Shown here in pieces: positions 45,976 to 53,942 of a stretch of 64,000 nucleotides of DNA. The DNA comes from Streptomyces sp. NBC_00490. GTDB lineage: Bacteria; Actinomycetota; Actinomycetes; Streptomycetales; Streptomycetaceae. The stretch spans positions 9,424,001-9,488,000 of the forward strand of contig NZ_CP107869.1 in the NCBI RefSeq assembly GCF_036013645.1, read 5' to 3'. A program made the position numbers and the translations under genes. The notes beneath the pieces are model-generated. The model saw nothing but the letters and a program-made list of their open reading frames with translations. It was not told the DNA's origin and did no database searches. Position 1 is the stretch's first letter, and every line of letters starts with the position of its first letter.

Positions 45976-47691
45976 ATGAACGAGGCAGACGGAGGTCCCG
46001 GCAGACGAGTTGTCGACGGGCGCTTCGAGTTGGAGGGCCGCCTCGGCGGCGGCGGGATGGGCATGGTCTGGCAGGCCAGAGACCTGGTCCTGCACAGGCT
46101 GGTGGCGATCAAGGAGGTCCGCCCGCCGGACCGCGATCTCGCCGAGTACGACCCCGAGGCCGCACGCATGCTGCGTGAGCGCGTGCTGCGCGAAGCCAGG
46201 GCCCTGGCCCGGATCGACCACCCCAACGTCGTCACCATCCACCACATCGTCGACGGCGGCGAGGGCACCTACCCGTGGATCGTGATGGAGCTGGTCAGCG
46301 GCGGCTCGCTCGCCGACCGGCTCGCCCAGGGGCCGATGCCCCCGGCCGAGGCGGCACGGATCGGCCGCGGGGTACTGGCCGCACTGACCGCCGCGCACGA
46401 CGCCGGAATCCAGCACCGGGACGTCAAGCCCGCCAATGTGCTGCTACGGCCGGACGGGCGCCCCGTCCTCACCGACTTCGGCATCGCCGCGATCCGCGAG
46501 ACGACCAGCCTCACCGCCACCGGTTCCATCATCGGCACACCCGACTTCATGGCGCCGGAACGCATCTCGGGCCACGAGGGCGGACCCGCTTCCGACCTGT
46601 GGTCCCTGGCGATGATGCTCTACAACGCGGTGGAGGGCCACCACCCGCTGCGCCGGGGCAGCACCCTGGCCACCCTCGCCGCCGTCCTCCACGACGACGT
46701 GCCCCCACCGGTACGCGCCGGCCTTCTCGGCGACGTCCTGATGAGCGTGCTGGTACGGGACCCCGCAGCGCGCGCATCCGCCGCTGTCCTGGACCGCAGA
46801 CTCGCCGTGATCGAGTCGGAGCCGACGACCGGCCCGACGCCCCCACGCGACGAACCCACCTCGTACCCCCTGGCGGCACCGTCCACGCCCACGGACCCTT
46901 GGTACCCCGGCGCACCTGCGACTCCCGCAGCATTCGGCCCTCCATCGGCCAACCCGATCCCAGGGCCGACAGGACCGACAGCACCCCAATCGGTGACCGC
47001 CCCTACCCGAGCGCCACGCCGACGCACCCTGGGCCGCCCCCTGCTGCTGAGCCTGTCGGGAACCTCGCTCGTCGGTGCCGTAGCCCTGCTGTGGTGGCTG
47101 CTGCCCCTGGACGACGGCTCCGCCGACCTGAACACGGGAGGCCCCTCGGCGTCCACGTCGTCCTCGGCACCCACGTCCGTCTCGACACCGACGTCGGGCT
47201 CGCCCTCCGCCGGCTCGGATCCGCAGGAGACCGCGACGGGGAGCATGCTCACCCCCGCCAACATCCGCACCGCCATCAAGGCGTTGGAGAAGGAGAGCGG
47301 CCGGAAGAGGTTCGGCAGCTTCTCCGTGTACGACGACTACGTGCTGGCCCAGATGATGGTCAACGGCAGTGACACCGCGTACGAGTCGTACGACTACCGT
47401 CCGGGCACGGGCGCGAAGAAGGGCATCATAGACAGCACCCTGCCGAGTGGCTACAAGCCTTTCGCTGCCGAAGACTTCAACTGGGACAGGATCCCCGCTC
47501 TCTTGGCAGAGGCGGAGAAGAAGCTGAACGTCAAGGATGTCGAGACCCGTTATGTGCTGGTGAGCCAGCCCAACGCTTTCAACCCTTCGTTCGGACTGTC
47601 GGTCTACCTCTCGGACAAGTACGGCCGTAGCGGTTTCCTGCGGACCGACACCGAGGGCAAGGTGACGGACGTGAACCCGGCGGAGGACTGA
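45976..47691 (+). CDS. Membrane Ser/Thr protein kinase with extracellular sensor
   Basis: The 571-aa protein has an N-terminal Hanks kinase domain (about 14-280): GRLGGGGMGMVW loop, K46 in VAIKEV, HRDVKPANVLL with catalytic D149, DFG at 167-169 and APER. A Pro/Ser-rich linker, one membrane helix (about 354-377) and an extracellular region follow. The last 125 residues (SMLTPANIRTAIKALEKESG, then FGSFSVYDDYVLAQMMVNGS) form a compact sensor-like domain with no PASTA repeats. The start ATG 45976 has little ribosome site, so it may be leaderless; an upstream GTG at 45946 would add ten residues. Confidence 0.88.
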   Translation: MNEADGGPGRRVVDGRFELEGRLGGGGMGMVWQARDLVLHRLVAIKEVRPPDRDLAEYDPEAARMLRERVLREARALARIDHPNVVTIHHIVDGGEGTYPWIVMELVSGGSLADRLAQGPMPPAEAARIGRGVLAALTAAHDAGIQHRDVKPANVLLRPDGRPVLTDFGIAAIRETTSLTATGSIIGTPDFMAPERISGHEGGPASDLWSLAMMLYNAVEGHHPLRRGSTLATLAAVLHDDVPPPVRAGLLGDVLMSVLVRDPAARASAAVLDRRLAVIESEPTTGPTPPRDEPTSYPLAAPSTPTDPWYPGAPATPAAFGPPSANPIPGPTGPTAPQSVTAPTRAPRRRTLGRPLLLSLSGTSLVGAVALLWWLLPLDDGSADLNTGGPSASTSSSAPTSVSTPTSGSPSAGSDPQETATGSMLTPANIRTAIKALEKESGRKRFGSFSVYDDYVLAQMMVNGSDTAYESYDYRPGTGAKKGIIDSTLPSGYKPFAAEDFNWDRIPALLAEAEKKLNVKDVETRYVLVSQPNAFNPSFGLSVYLSDKYGRSGFLRTDTEGKVTDVNPAED

Positions 47692-47736
47692 CCGTTTCGC
47701 GCGGTCGTCCGTGTCTGTCGGCCGTCGGGCATCCGG

Positions 47737-47742
47737 TATGCT
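47737..47742 (+). promoter_or_regulatory. -10 box of the tRNA-like unit
   Basis: TATGCT is close to the vegetative -10 sequence and lies 41 bases before the cloverleaf, so transcription should start near 47749. A -35 at the right distance (TCTGTC, 47714-47719) is weak. Confidence 0.4.
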
Positions 47743-47783
47743 TGATCTTGAGCTGGTCGCCAGAACTCCTGGTGTCCGGTCGC

Positions 47784-47853
47784 GCGTTGGTGGTCCAAGG
47801 AAAGACGCCCCGCTTCCTGCGGGGAGATGCAGGTGCAAGGCCTGCCCGGCGCT
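47784..47853 (+). tRNA. Atypical tRNA-Gly(UCC)-like cloverleaf
   Basis: The 70 bases fold as a full cloverleaf. The acceptor stem GCGTTGG pairs with CCGGCGC (two G-U pairs), the D arm is short with 3 bp and a GG in the loop, the anticodon stem is CCCCG with CGGGG, and the T stem is GCAGG with CCTGC. The anticodon is UCC (47815-47817), and the bases bacterial glycyl-tRNA synthetase reads (G1-C72, C2-G71, G3-C70, C35, C36, U73) are all present. It is odd in three ways: the T-loop is TGCAAGG instead of TTCRANY, positions 37-38 are U and G, and no CCA is encoded. A noncanonical or nonprotein role is possible; a decayed tRNA is the main alternative. Confidence 0.55.
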
Positions 47854-47860
47854 CAGAAGC

Positions 47861-47904
47861 AGAGCCTGTCCCGTCGTACATGCGGGACAGGCTCTGTGTG
47901 TTTC
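47861..47904 (+). terminator. Hairpin terminator of the tRNA-like unit
   Basis: A perfect 13-bp stem (AGAGCCTGTCCCG and its complement) with a 9-base loop begins eight bases after the cloverleaf and is followed by GTGTGTTT. It ends a transcript of about 155 bases. Confidence 0.8.
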
Positions 47905-48202
47905 CGGCCATCGGGCCACCTCGAGCCGCGCGGCTTTCCCGTGACGCCACACATCTCGTGCGCGGCTGTGGCACTGTGGAGATGCTGGCCCGTCGCTCTC
48001 CCCCGTAGCGGCGGGCCAGACCTGTGTGCGGCTGTCGGACCAGCGGTGCCCCTGTGGCCTCTTGTCGGGCGGCCGAGCCGTGGTGTCGGGCGGTTGTCGG
48101 GGGCTGTTGGTGCGATGTCGGTCGCTTGTCGGCAGGCGTTGGGATCTTTCGGGAGGAGGCCGGCCGGAGACCACCGGGCGGCCCGATCCCCAAGGAGCCA
48201 CC

Positions 48203-49351
48203 ATGCGCACACCCGTCACGATCATCGGCGCCGGACTCGGCGGACTCACGCTGGCCCGCGTCCTGCACGTCCACGGCATCCCGGTCTCGGTCTACGAGGC
48301 GGAGCCCTCCCCGTCGGCCCGTACGCAGGGCGGGATGCTCGACATCCACGACTACAACGGGCAACTCGCCCTGGAGGCGGCCGGTCTGATGGACGAGTTC
48401 CGGGCCATCATCCTGGAGGGACGCCAGGCGATGCGCGTGCTCGACCGGGACGGGACCGTTCTGTTCGAGGAGGGCGACGACGGCACCGGCGGACGCCCCG
48501 AGGTGCAGCGCAGCGCACTGCGGCAGATCCTGCTCGACTCGCTCCCGGCCGGCACCGTCCGGTGGGGGCACAAGGCCAGCGGTACCCGTGCCCTCGGCGA
48601 GGGACGCTACGAGGTGTCGTTCGCCGACGGCACCAGCGTCGTCACCAGTCTGCTGGTCGGCGCGGACGGGGCGTGGTCGCGGGTGAGGCCCCTGCTCTCC
48701 AGTGCCACACCCGAGTACGTCGGGACGTCGTTCGTCGAGACCTATCTGTTCGACGCCGACACCCGGCACCCCGCCTGCGCGAAAGCGGTCGGTGGTGGTT
48801 CGATGATGGCGCCTTCGCCGGGCAAGGAGATCTTCGGCCATCGGGAAAGCGGCGACACTCTGCACACCTATGTGGCGCTGAGCAGGTCGCAGGAGTGGTT
48901 TGCCGGCATCGACTTCACCGATGCCACCGCGGCCGCCGCACGGATCGCCCAGGAGTTCGGCGGCTGGGCGCCCGAGCTGACCGCGCTGATCACCGACGGC
49001 GACACCGCACCGGTCGTGCGCCCCCACTACACCCTGCCGGCCGAGCACCGGTGGGACCGCGTGCCGGGGGTGACCCTCCTCGGCGACGCCGCCCACCTCG
49101 CGGCCCCGAACGGCGAAGGAGCCAACCTGGCCATGCTCGACGGCGCCGAACTCGGCAAGGCAATCGCCGCGCACCCCGACGACATCGAGGCCGCGCTCAG
49201 CGAGTACGAACAGGCCATGTTCGTACGGAGCGCCGAGGTGGCCATGTTCGAAGGAGCCGAACTCCACCACATCGACTCCGAGAACAACACGGCCCAGGGA
49301 CTGATCGCCGCGTTCACCCAGCACCAGAACCAGCACCAGCAGACCCCGTGA
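48203..49351 (+). CDS. FAD-dependent monooxygenase, TetX-like
   Basis: The 382-aa protein is a class A flavin monooxygenase. It starts with the FAD-binding TIIGAGLGGLTLARVL, has the DG motif in LVGADGAWSRVR and the second FAD motif GVTLLGDAAHLAAPNGEGAN. The first strands and the segment RTQGGMLDIHDYNGQLALEA resemble TetX-type tetracycline hydroxylases and related enzymes. Real substrate unknown. The ATG at 48203 follows AAGGAG. The gene lies alone next to the tRNA-like unit, with its terminal codons close to a convergent gene. Confidence 0.88.
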   Translation: MRTPVTIIGAGLGGLTLARVLHVHGIPVSVYEAEPSPSARTQGGMLDIHDYNGQLALEAAGLMDEFRAIILEGRQAMRVLDRDGTVLFEEGDDGTGGRPEVQRSALRQILLDSLPAGTVRWGHKASGTRALGEGRYEVSFADGTSVVTSLLVGADGAWSRVRPLLSSATPEYVGTSFVETYLFDADTRHPACAKAVGGGSMMAPSPGKEIFGHRESGDTLHTYVALSRSQEWFAGIDFTDATAAAARIAQEFGGWAPELTALITDGDTAPVVRPHYTLPAEHRWDRVPGVTLLGDAAHLAAPNGEGANLAMLDGAELGKAIAAHPDDIEAALSEYEQAMFVRSAEVAMFEGAELHHIDSENNTAQGLIAAFTQHQNQHQQTP

Positions 49352-49444
49352 GCCGCCTGCCGAGGTCGCCACGGTGACTGTCCCCTGCCCAAGTGCCGTC
49401 CCGCTGCGTGACGTGTGCCGCTCCGCTTTCTCCGGGGCTGCCCG

Positions 49445-50983
49445 TCAGTCGCCTGGCGGGGCCGGAGTCTTGGCGCAGAGGTAGGGGCGGGCGAGCAGTA
49501 GGCCGGTGCTGGTCAGGGCGATGCCGATGTAGACCGGTACGAGGTGGGTGAAGTCGGTGTAGTGGATCACTCCGTGGACCACGATCGCGGGCAGGAAGCC
49601 GGCGGTCGCCGCCGCGGCCAGGGTCCAGAACACCCAGGCCTCACCGCGCCGCCAGCCCCACGCGCTGAGCAGGAGAATCGCCACGGCCGCGGACATCAGG
49701 GCGCCGCCGAACCCCGCGCGGTCGTGGGCGATGAACGGCACGAGCCGCGGATTGACGGCTTCCAGCGTCTGCGCGCTGGTGCTCAGGAAGGTCAGGTCGC
49801 TCGGCACGAAGACGTCGGTCAGGCCGACCACGGAGATCACCGCTCCGCCGACGAACAGCCCGGCTCCCGTGACGATCAGGAGAAGCTGTCCGGTCAGCGC
49901 CCTCCGGCGCTCCGGCTCCGGTCCCTCGGGGACCAGGCGCCAGCGGGGTGCGTGCGGGGTGGGGCGGATCCCGGCGACGAACATCGGGAACAGGACGAGG
50001 GCGGTGGCCGTGTGCAGGGGTTCCACGAAGCCGGTGACCAGGAAGTAGAACAGGGTGGGGAAGCCGATCGCGCCCGAGAGCAGATACACCTCGCGGGCCC
50101 AGGGCCAGCCGCGTCTGATGCCGCCCAGGGCGAGGCCGGTGTAGAGGGCGCCGATCGCCACCATCGTGCCGGCCATGGTGATCCGGTCGTGCTGGAGGAA
50201 GTGCACGAGGTGGTGGTTGGCGGCATGCAGGTCGTGCAACGTCATGCCGAGGTAGTCGCGGTCGTACCAGAGCAGTACCGGCCCGAGGGTGATCGCCGCG
50301 GCCCCGAGTCCGGCGCCCGTCATCCCGAGCCCGACGAGCAGCGCCCACCACCAGGCGGGCCAGCGCCGGGGATCGAGGCCGACGTCCCGTAGCCGTGGGG
50401 CGGGCGCGGTCGGTGTGGCCGCCTCGGTGACCCGGGCGAACCAGCCGGGCCCGGACTCGACGAGCACCCCGGGCCGGGCGAGCACGACGGTGCCCGGCTC
50501 CTCGAGCGCGGCGGCCGCGGCGGTGACCGACGGGTCGGACACGTGGACCAGGTGCGGATCGTCGTCGCGGGTGAACCCGTCGACGTGGGGCTTGAGGGCG
50601 GCCTCGACCTCGGGGTCGGGGGCGCGGACGACCAGCGGGATCGTGCGGCCCGCAGCGGCTTTGCGGACCGTCTCCACGTCGGCCGTAGAGACGGGCCCCA
50701 CCTCGATGACACCGGCCCCGAGCGGGGGCATGGCGTGTATCGCTTCGCGGGCGAGTGAGGGCGGAACGGATATGCCGAGGCGGACGGCCAGGGGTACGCC
50801 GACGATGTCGCCGGCGAGCTGGTGCGGTGGATGGCGGTGGCCGAACCCGCGGGCGATGAGTCGCGCGCCGGCGGGGCGGGAGCCGATCCGGGCGAGCAGT
50901 CCCAGTGCGGTGCGCTGTGAACGGCGTCGGCCGAGCACGGCGGCGGCCGCGTGGCGCAGTGGGTGATACGTCCAGTCCGGCAT
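49445..50983 (-). CDS. PyrD-like domain fused to a membrane domain
   Basis: The 512-aa protein has two unlike halves. Residues about 30-190 resemble dihydroorotate dehydrogenase beta-alpha units (GDIVGVPLAVRLGISVPPSL, PPLGAGVIEVGPVSTADVET, TIPLVVRAPDPEVEAALKPH), but most of the FMN and catalytic residues of a working enzyme are missing. The rest has at least six membrane helices, from WPAWWWALLVGLGMTGAGLG on, with His-rich loops (HDLHAANHHLVHFLQHDR and IVVHGVIHYTDFTHLVPVYI) that could bind metal. The ATG shares one base with the stop of the upstream flavin gene (TGATG), so the two are coupled. Function unknown. Confidence 0.8.
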   Translation of the reverse strand: MPDWTYHPLRHAAAAVLGRRRSQRTALGLLARIGSRPAGARLIARGFGHRHPPHQLAGDIVGVPLAVRLGISVPPSLAREAIHAMPPLGAGVIEVGPVSTADVETVRKAAAGRTIPLVVRAPDPEVEAALKPHVDGFTRDDDPHLVHVSDPSVTAAAAALEEPGTVVLARPGVLVESGPGWFARVTEAATPTAPAPRLRDVGLDPRRWPAWWWALLVGLGMTGAGLGAAAITLGPVLLWYDRDYLGMTLHDLHAANHHLVHFLQHDRITMAGTMVAIGALYTGLALGGIRRGWPWAREVYLLSGAIGFPTLFYFLVTGFVEPLHTATALVLFPMFVAGIRPTPHAPRWRLVPEGPEPERRRALTGQLLLIVTGAGLFVGGAVISVVGLTDVFVPSDLTFLSTSAQTLEAVNPRLVPFIAHDRAGFGGALMSAAVAILLLSAWGWRRGEAWVFWTLAAAATAGFLPAIVVHGVIHYTDFTHLVPVYIGIALTSTGLLLARPYLCAKTPAPPGD

Positions 50984-52164
50984 CAGTGGGTCTCGCTCTG
51001 TGTCGCGGTCATCGGGCCATCGGGTGCGGTCCAGCCGAGCACCGGCGTCATGGAACGCAGGGTCGCTCGCGTCGGTGTCAGCCGGGCGGCGGTGTCGCGC
51101 AGCAACACCGCGGGCGGCCACGACAGTTGGCCGACAACGCCGAGTCGGGCGGAGCGGCGGGTGATGGCCTGGGTGCGCGGGCGGCGCAGCAGATCGTACG
51201 AGCGGAGCGCGGCGGTGATGTCCGGTGTGCTGTCGAGGCAGTGGGCGAGGGTGACCGCGTCCTCCAGTGCCTGGCAGGCGCCCTGGCCCAGATTGGGGGT
51301 CATCGCATGGGCCGCGTCGCCCAGCAGCGCGGTGCGGCCGTGGACGAAGGAGGGCAGGGGCGGCAGGTCGTACAGGTCGTGGCGGAGCACCGCGTCCGGG
51401 GGGACGGCGGCCAGCAGGGCGGGGACGGGATCCGGCCAGGAGCCGAACCGGCGTAGCAGTTCGGTGTACTCGGAGGAGGGGGAGGCCGCTCCGGCCGGGA
51501 GCGACGCGGTCGCGAAGCAGTACATCCGTCCGTCCGGCAGCGCGGTGTAGCCGAACCTCTCCCCGCGGCCCCAGGTCGCCGCGCCTTCGGCGGGCGGCTG
51601 GGGGAGGGGCTCGGTGACCATGCGCCAGGCGGTGTAACCGGCGTACCTGGGGCCGGCCGCGTCGGGCCACAGGGCGCGCCGGACCACACTGCGCAGGCCG
51701 TCGGCGCCGATGACGAGGTCGGGCCGGGACTGGCCCCCGCCGTGATCCACGACCGGGCGGTGGCCGTCGTCATGGACCGCGGACACCTCGCTGCCCGGCC
51801 GCAGACTGTCGGCGGGCAGCGCCTGGGTGAGCGCCCGCAACAGGTCGGCGCGGTGCAGAACCGTCAGGGGGTGGCCGAAGCGGCGTGCCAGTTCCGCGTT
51901 GTCCGTACGGGAGAGCCACCGGCCCCGGCGGTCGCGTACGCCGCCCGCGGCCTCTACGGCGCCCAGCGCCCGGACGGCGTCGGCCAGCCCGAGCGCCTCG
52001 AGTGCGCGCAGCGCGTTCGGCCACAGGGAGATGCCGGCGCCGATCTCGGCGAACTCCGGAGCCCGTTCCAGCACCTCGACACGCCAGCCCCGGCGATGCA
52101 GGGCGATGGCTGCCGCGAGCCCGCCGATGCCGCCGCCGACGATGGTCGCAGCGCGCTGCGGCAT
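50983..52164 (-). CDS. FAD-dependent monooxygenase
   Basis: A 393-aa class A flavin monooxygenase: TIVGGGIGGLAAAIALHRRG at the start, IGADGLRSVVRRAL in the middle and TALLGDAAHAMTPNLGQGAC near the end. It resembles salicylate and 3-hydroxybenzoate hydroxylase-like enzymes that use NAD(P)H and oxygen on an aromatic ring. The substrate is not clear. ATG 52164 has GAGG upstream. Its stop overlaps the start of the PyrD-like membrane gene by one base, an uncommon partner for such an enzyme; the two probably act on the same process. Confidence 0.88.
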   Translation of the reverse strand: MPQRAATIVGGGIGGLAAAIALHRRGWRVEVLERAPEFAEIGAGISLWPNALRALEALGLADAVRALGAVEAAGGVRDRRGRWLSRTDNAELARRFGHPLTVLHRADLLRALTQALPADSLRPGSEVSAVHDDGHRPVVDHGGGQSRPDLVIGADGLRSVVRRALWPDAAGPRYAGYTAWRMVTEPLPQPPAEGAATWGRGERFGYTALPDGRMYCFATASLPAGAASPSSEYTELLRRFGSWPDPVPALLAAVPPDAVLRHDLYDLPPLPSFVHGRTALLGDAAHAMTPNLGQGACQALEDAVTLAHCLDSTPDITAALRSYDLLRRPRTQAITRRSARLGVVGQLSWPPAVLLRDTAARLTPTRATLRSMTPVLGWTAPDGPMTATQSETH

Positions 52165-52346
52165 GGTTCCTCGCTCTGTACTTAAGGGGCACTGCCCCCG
52201 CTCTGTTGTCCGTCGATCCGGTGCCCGAGCGGTGTGCGCCGCGACGCAGATCCGGCTGAGCAGCGCCTCATAGCAACATGTCGACAGACGCCTGTCAACG
52301 TGCCTCCCGCACCCCTGACGCAGGTCCGAGAGCTGATGCTTCGGCA

Positions 52347-53672
52347 TCATCCCGAGTCGCCCTTTCCATGGCCAGCTGTCAGCGGCGCGTTCTGTGGGGC
52401 CGGGAGGGTCCGTCCAAGACGTGCGAGCGGGGACGGAGCCATCACCACCGGGGACAGCAGCATGCCCGCGACCGTCGCCAGGAGGCTGGTGCGCAGCCCC
52501 CACGCCTCGGCGAGGAATCCGCCGAGCAGCGAGCCGAGCGGGGAGAGGCCCATGCCGACGAACGTGATCGTCGCGGCGGCGCGGCCTTGCATCCCGTCCG
52601 GCGTGACCGTCTGCCGGACGGCCATGATCGCGACATTCACCAACTGGCTGCCGACCCCGAACACGAAGTTGACCGCGAGGAGCGCGGCAACGGTCACCGT
52701 GGGGGAGCCGTGCAGCGCGGGTACGCACAAGAAGACGCCGTCGCCGAGTGCCGCCGCGGCCACGAGTACCGGGCCGTATCCGAACCGGTTCGGCAGCCGG
52801 GCGGCCAGGACGGAGTCCAGAAGCGCGCCCGGTCCTGTCGCCGCGAGGGCCAGCCCGACGGCGGCGCCGGACAGGTGCAGTTCCCGCGGCAGGAAGAGCA
52901 GATAGACGGTCATCACGGCGGCGAACGAGAACTGGAAGGCGGCCGAGGCCAGGCACACGGTTCGCAGTGCGCTGTCGTTGACGACAAAACGTAGACCTTC
53001 GTGGATCCTCCGCCGGACCCGCGAGGGACGGTCCCGGTGCTCCGGGGCCGATTCGACTCGACGGATTCGCCGGATGGACAGGAACGAGAGCGCGAAGAAC
53101 AGCGCGCTGGAGACGGCGGCGACCGGCGCCGACAGCAGCGACACCAACGCACCACCCAGGGCCGGACCGCCGATCTGCGCCGCGGACCGGCTGCCCTCAA
53201 GGGCACTGTTCCCGCGCACCAGTTGATCGCGTCGCACCAGCCGTACGAGACACGCCTGGTACGCCACGTCGAAGAACACGGACAGCGCCCCGACGGTGAA
53301 AGCGATCACGAACAGCGCGGGCAGGCCGAGCCAGCCCAAGAGGCCGGCCACGGCGGCGGCACCCAGGGCAAGGGTCCGGCCCGCGTCCGTCAGCGCCATC
53401 ACCGTGCGCGTGCGCCACCGGTCCACCCAGGCGCCGACGAACAGCGAGAGCAACAGGACCGGCGCCTGACCCACGGCACGCAGGACGCCCAGCTCGGTCG
53501 CACCGGCATGCAGGGTCAGGACGGCGAAGAGCGGAAGGACCACCAGGCCTGTTTGTTCCCCGAGTTGGGAGGCGGTCTGTCCCACCCAGAGTCTGCGGAA
53601 GTCGCTGTCCCGCCACAGGCTGGACGGCACGGGTCGACCGGAATCGGATGCAGCGGAGGAGGCGGACGGCAC
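52347..53672 (-). CDS. MFS exporter (MFS_3 type)
   Basis: The 441-aa membrane protein has about 11-12 helices. The N-terminus SSLWRDSDFRRLWVGQTASQ, and the loop GAWVDRWRTRTVMALTDAGR, are typical of the MFS_3 (enterobactin or macrolide exporter-like) group. A role in export of a small molecule is likely. The start is uncertain: GTG 53672 has GAGGGG upstream; TTG 53696 would add eight residues. The gene is followed by the flavin gene after about 180 bp, but no regulator of the TetR or MarR kind is found near it. Confidence 0.85.
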   Translation of the reverse strand: MPSASSAASDSGRPVPSSLWRDSDFRRLWVGQTASQLGEQTGLVVLPLFAVLTLHAGATELGVLRAVGQAPVLLLSLFVGAWVDRWRTRTVMALTDAGRTLALGAAAVAGLLGWLGLPALFVIAFTVGALSVFFDVAYQACLVRLVRRDQLVRGNSALEGSRSAAQIGGPALGGALVSLLSAPVAAVSSALFFALSFLSIRRIRRVESAPEHRDRPSRVRRRIHEGLRFVVNDSALRTVCLASAAFQFSFAAVMTVYLLFLPRELHLSGAAVGLALAATGPGALLDSVLAARLPNRFGYGPVLVAAAALGDGVFLCVPALHGSPTVTVAALLAVNFVFGVGSQLVNVAIMAVRQTVTPDGMQGRAAATITFVGMGLSPLGSLLGGFLAEAWGLRTSLLATVAGMLLSPVVMAPSPLARLGRTLPAPQNAPLTAGHGKGDSG

Positions 53673-53942
53673 GGGGACCCCTCGGGTTGCCGACAACGAG
53701 GCCTGCCGCCGGGCGCCCGACAGGTGCGCCGACGGTCCAGGCAGGAGAAGGCTCGCTGTGCCGCAACATGAAGGGCAGCACGCGATGACGGGCCGGTCAC
53801 GGCCTACGACGTCAACGCGCGCTCGGACGACCGACCATCTCTCAACTCCTCGTGGGCGACTCGCTGCACCCAGACGCTAGCTGTCGCCGGACCGGTGCGA
53901 AAGGCGGTTTTCGCCTGCCTCGCGCGCCGGGCCGGCGGTGGC

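Larger units (their letters stand above)
47692..48202. other. Noncoding region holding the tRNA-like unit
   Basis: This 511-bp stretch has no convincing protein gene. From 47737 it carries the -10 box, cloverleaf and terminator listed separately. The remaining 300 bp (47905-48202) include only the ribosome site of the flavin monooxygenase gene at its end; I see no operator or second hairpin of note. Confidence 0.6.

Noticed and set aside
47784..47853. The tRNA-like unit as an integration site of a mobile element
   Set aside because: No integrase gene or direct repeat of the 3' end was found within the window.
53902..53916. 5-bp hairpin after the Asp-box gene, considered as the operon terminator
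   Set aside because: Stem of only 5 bp; such repeats are expected by chance in this GC content.
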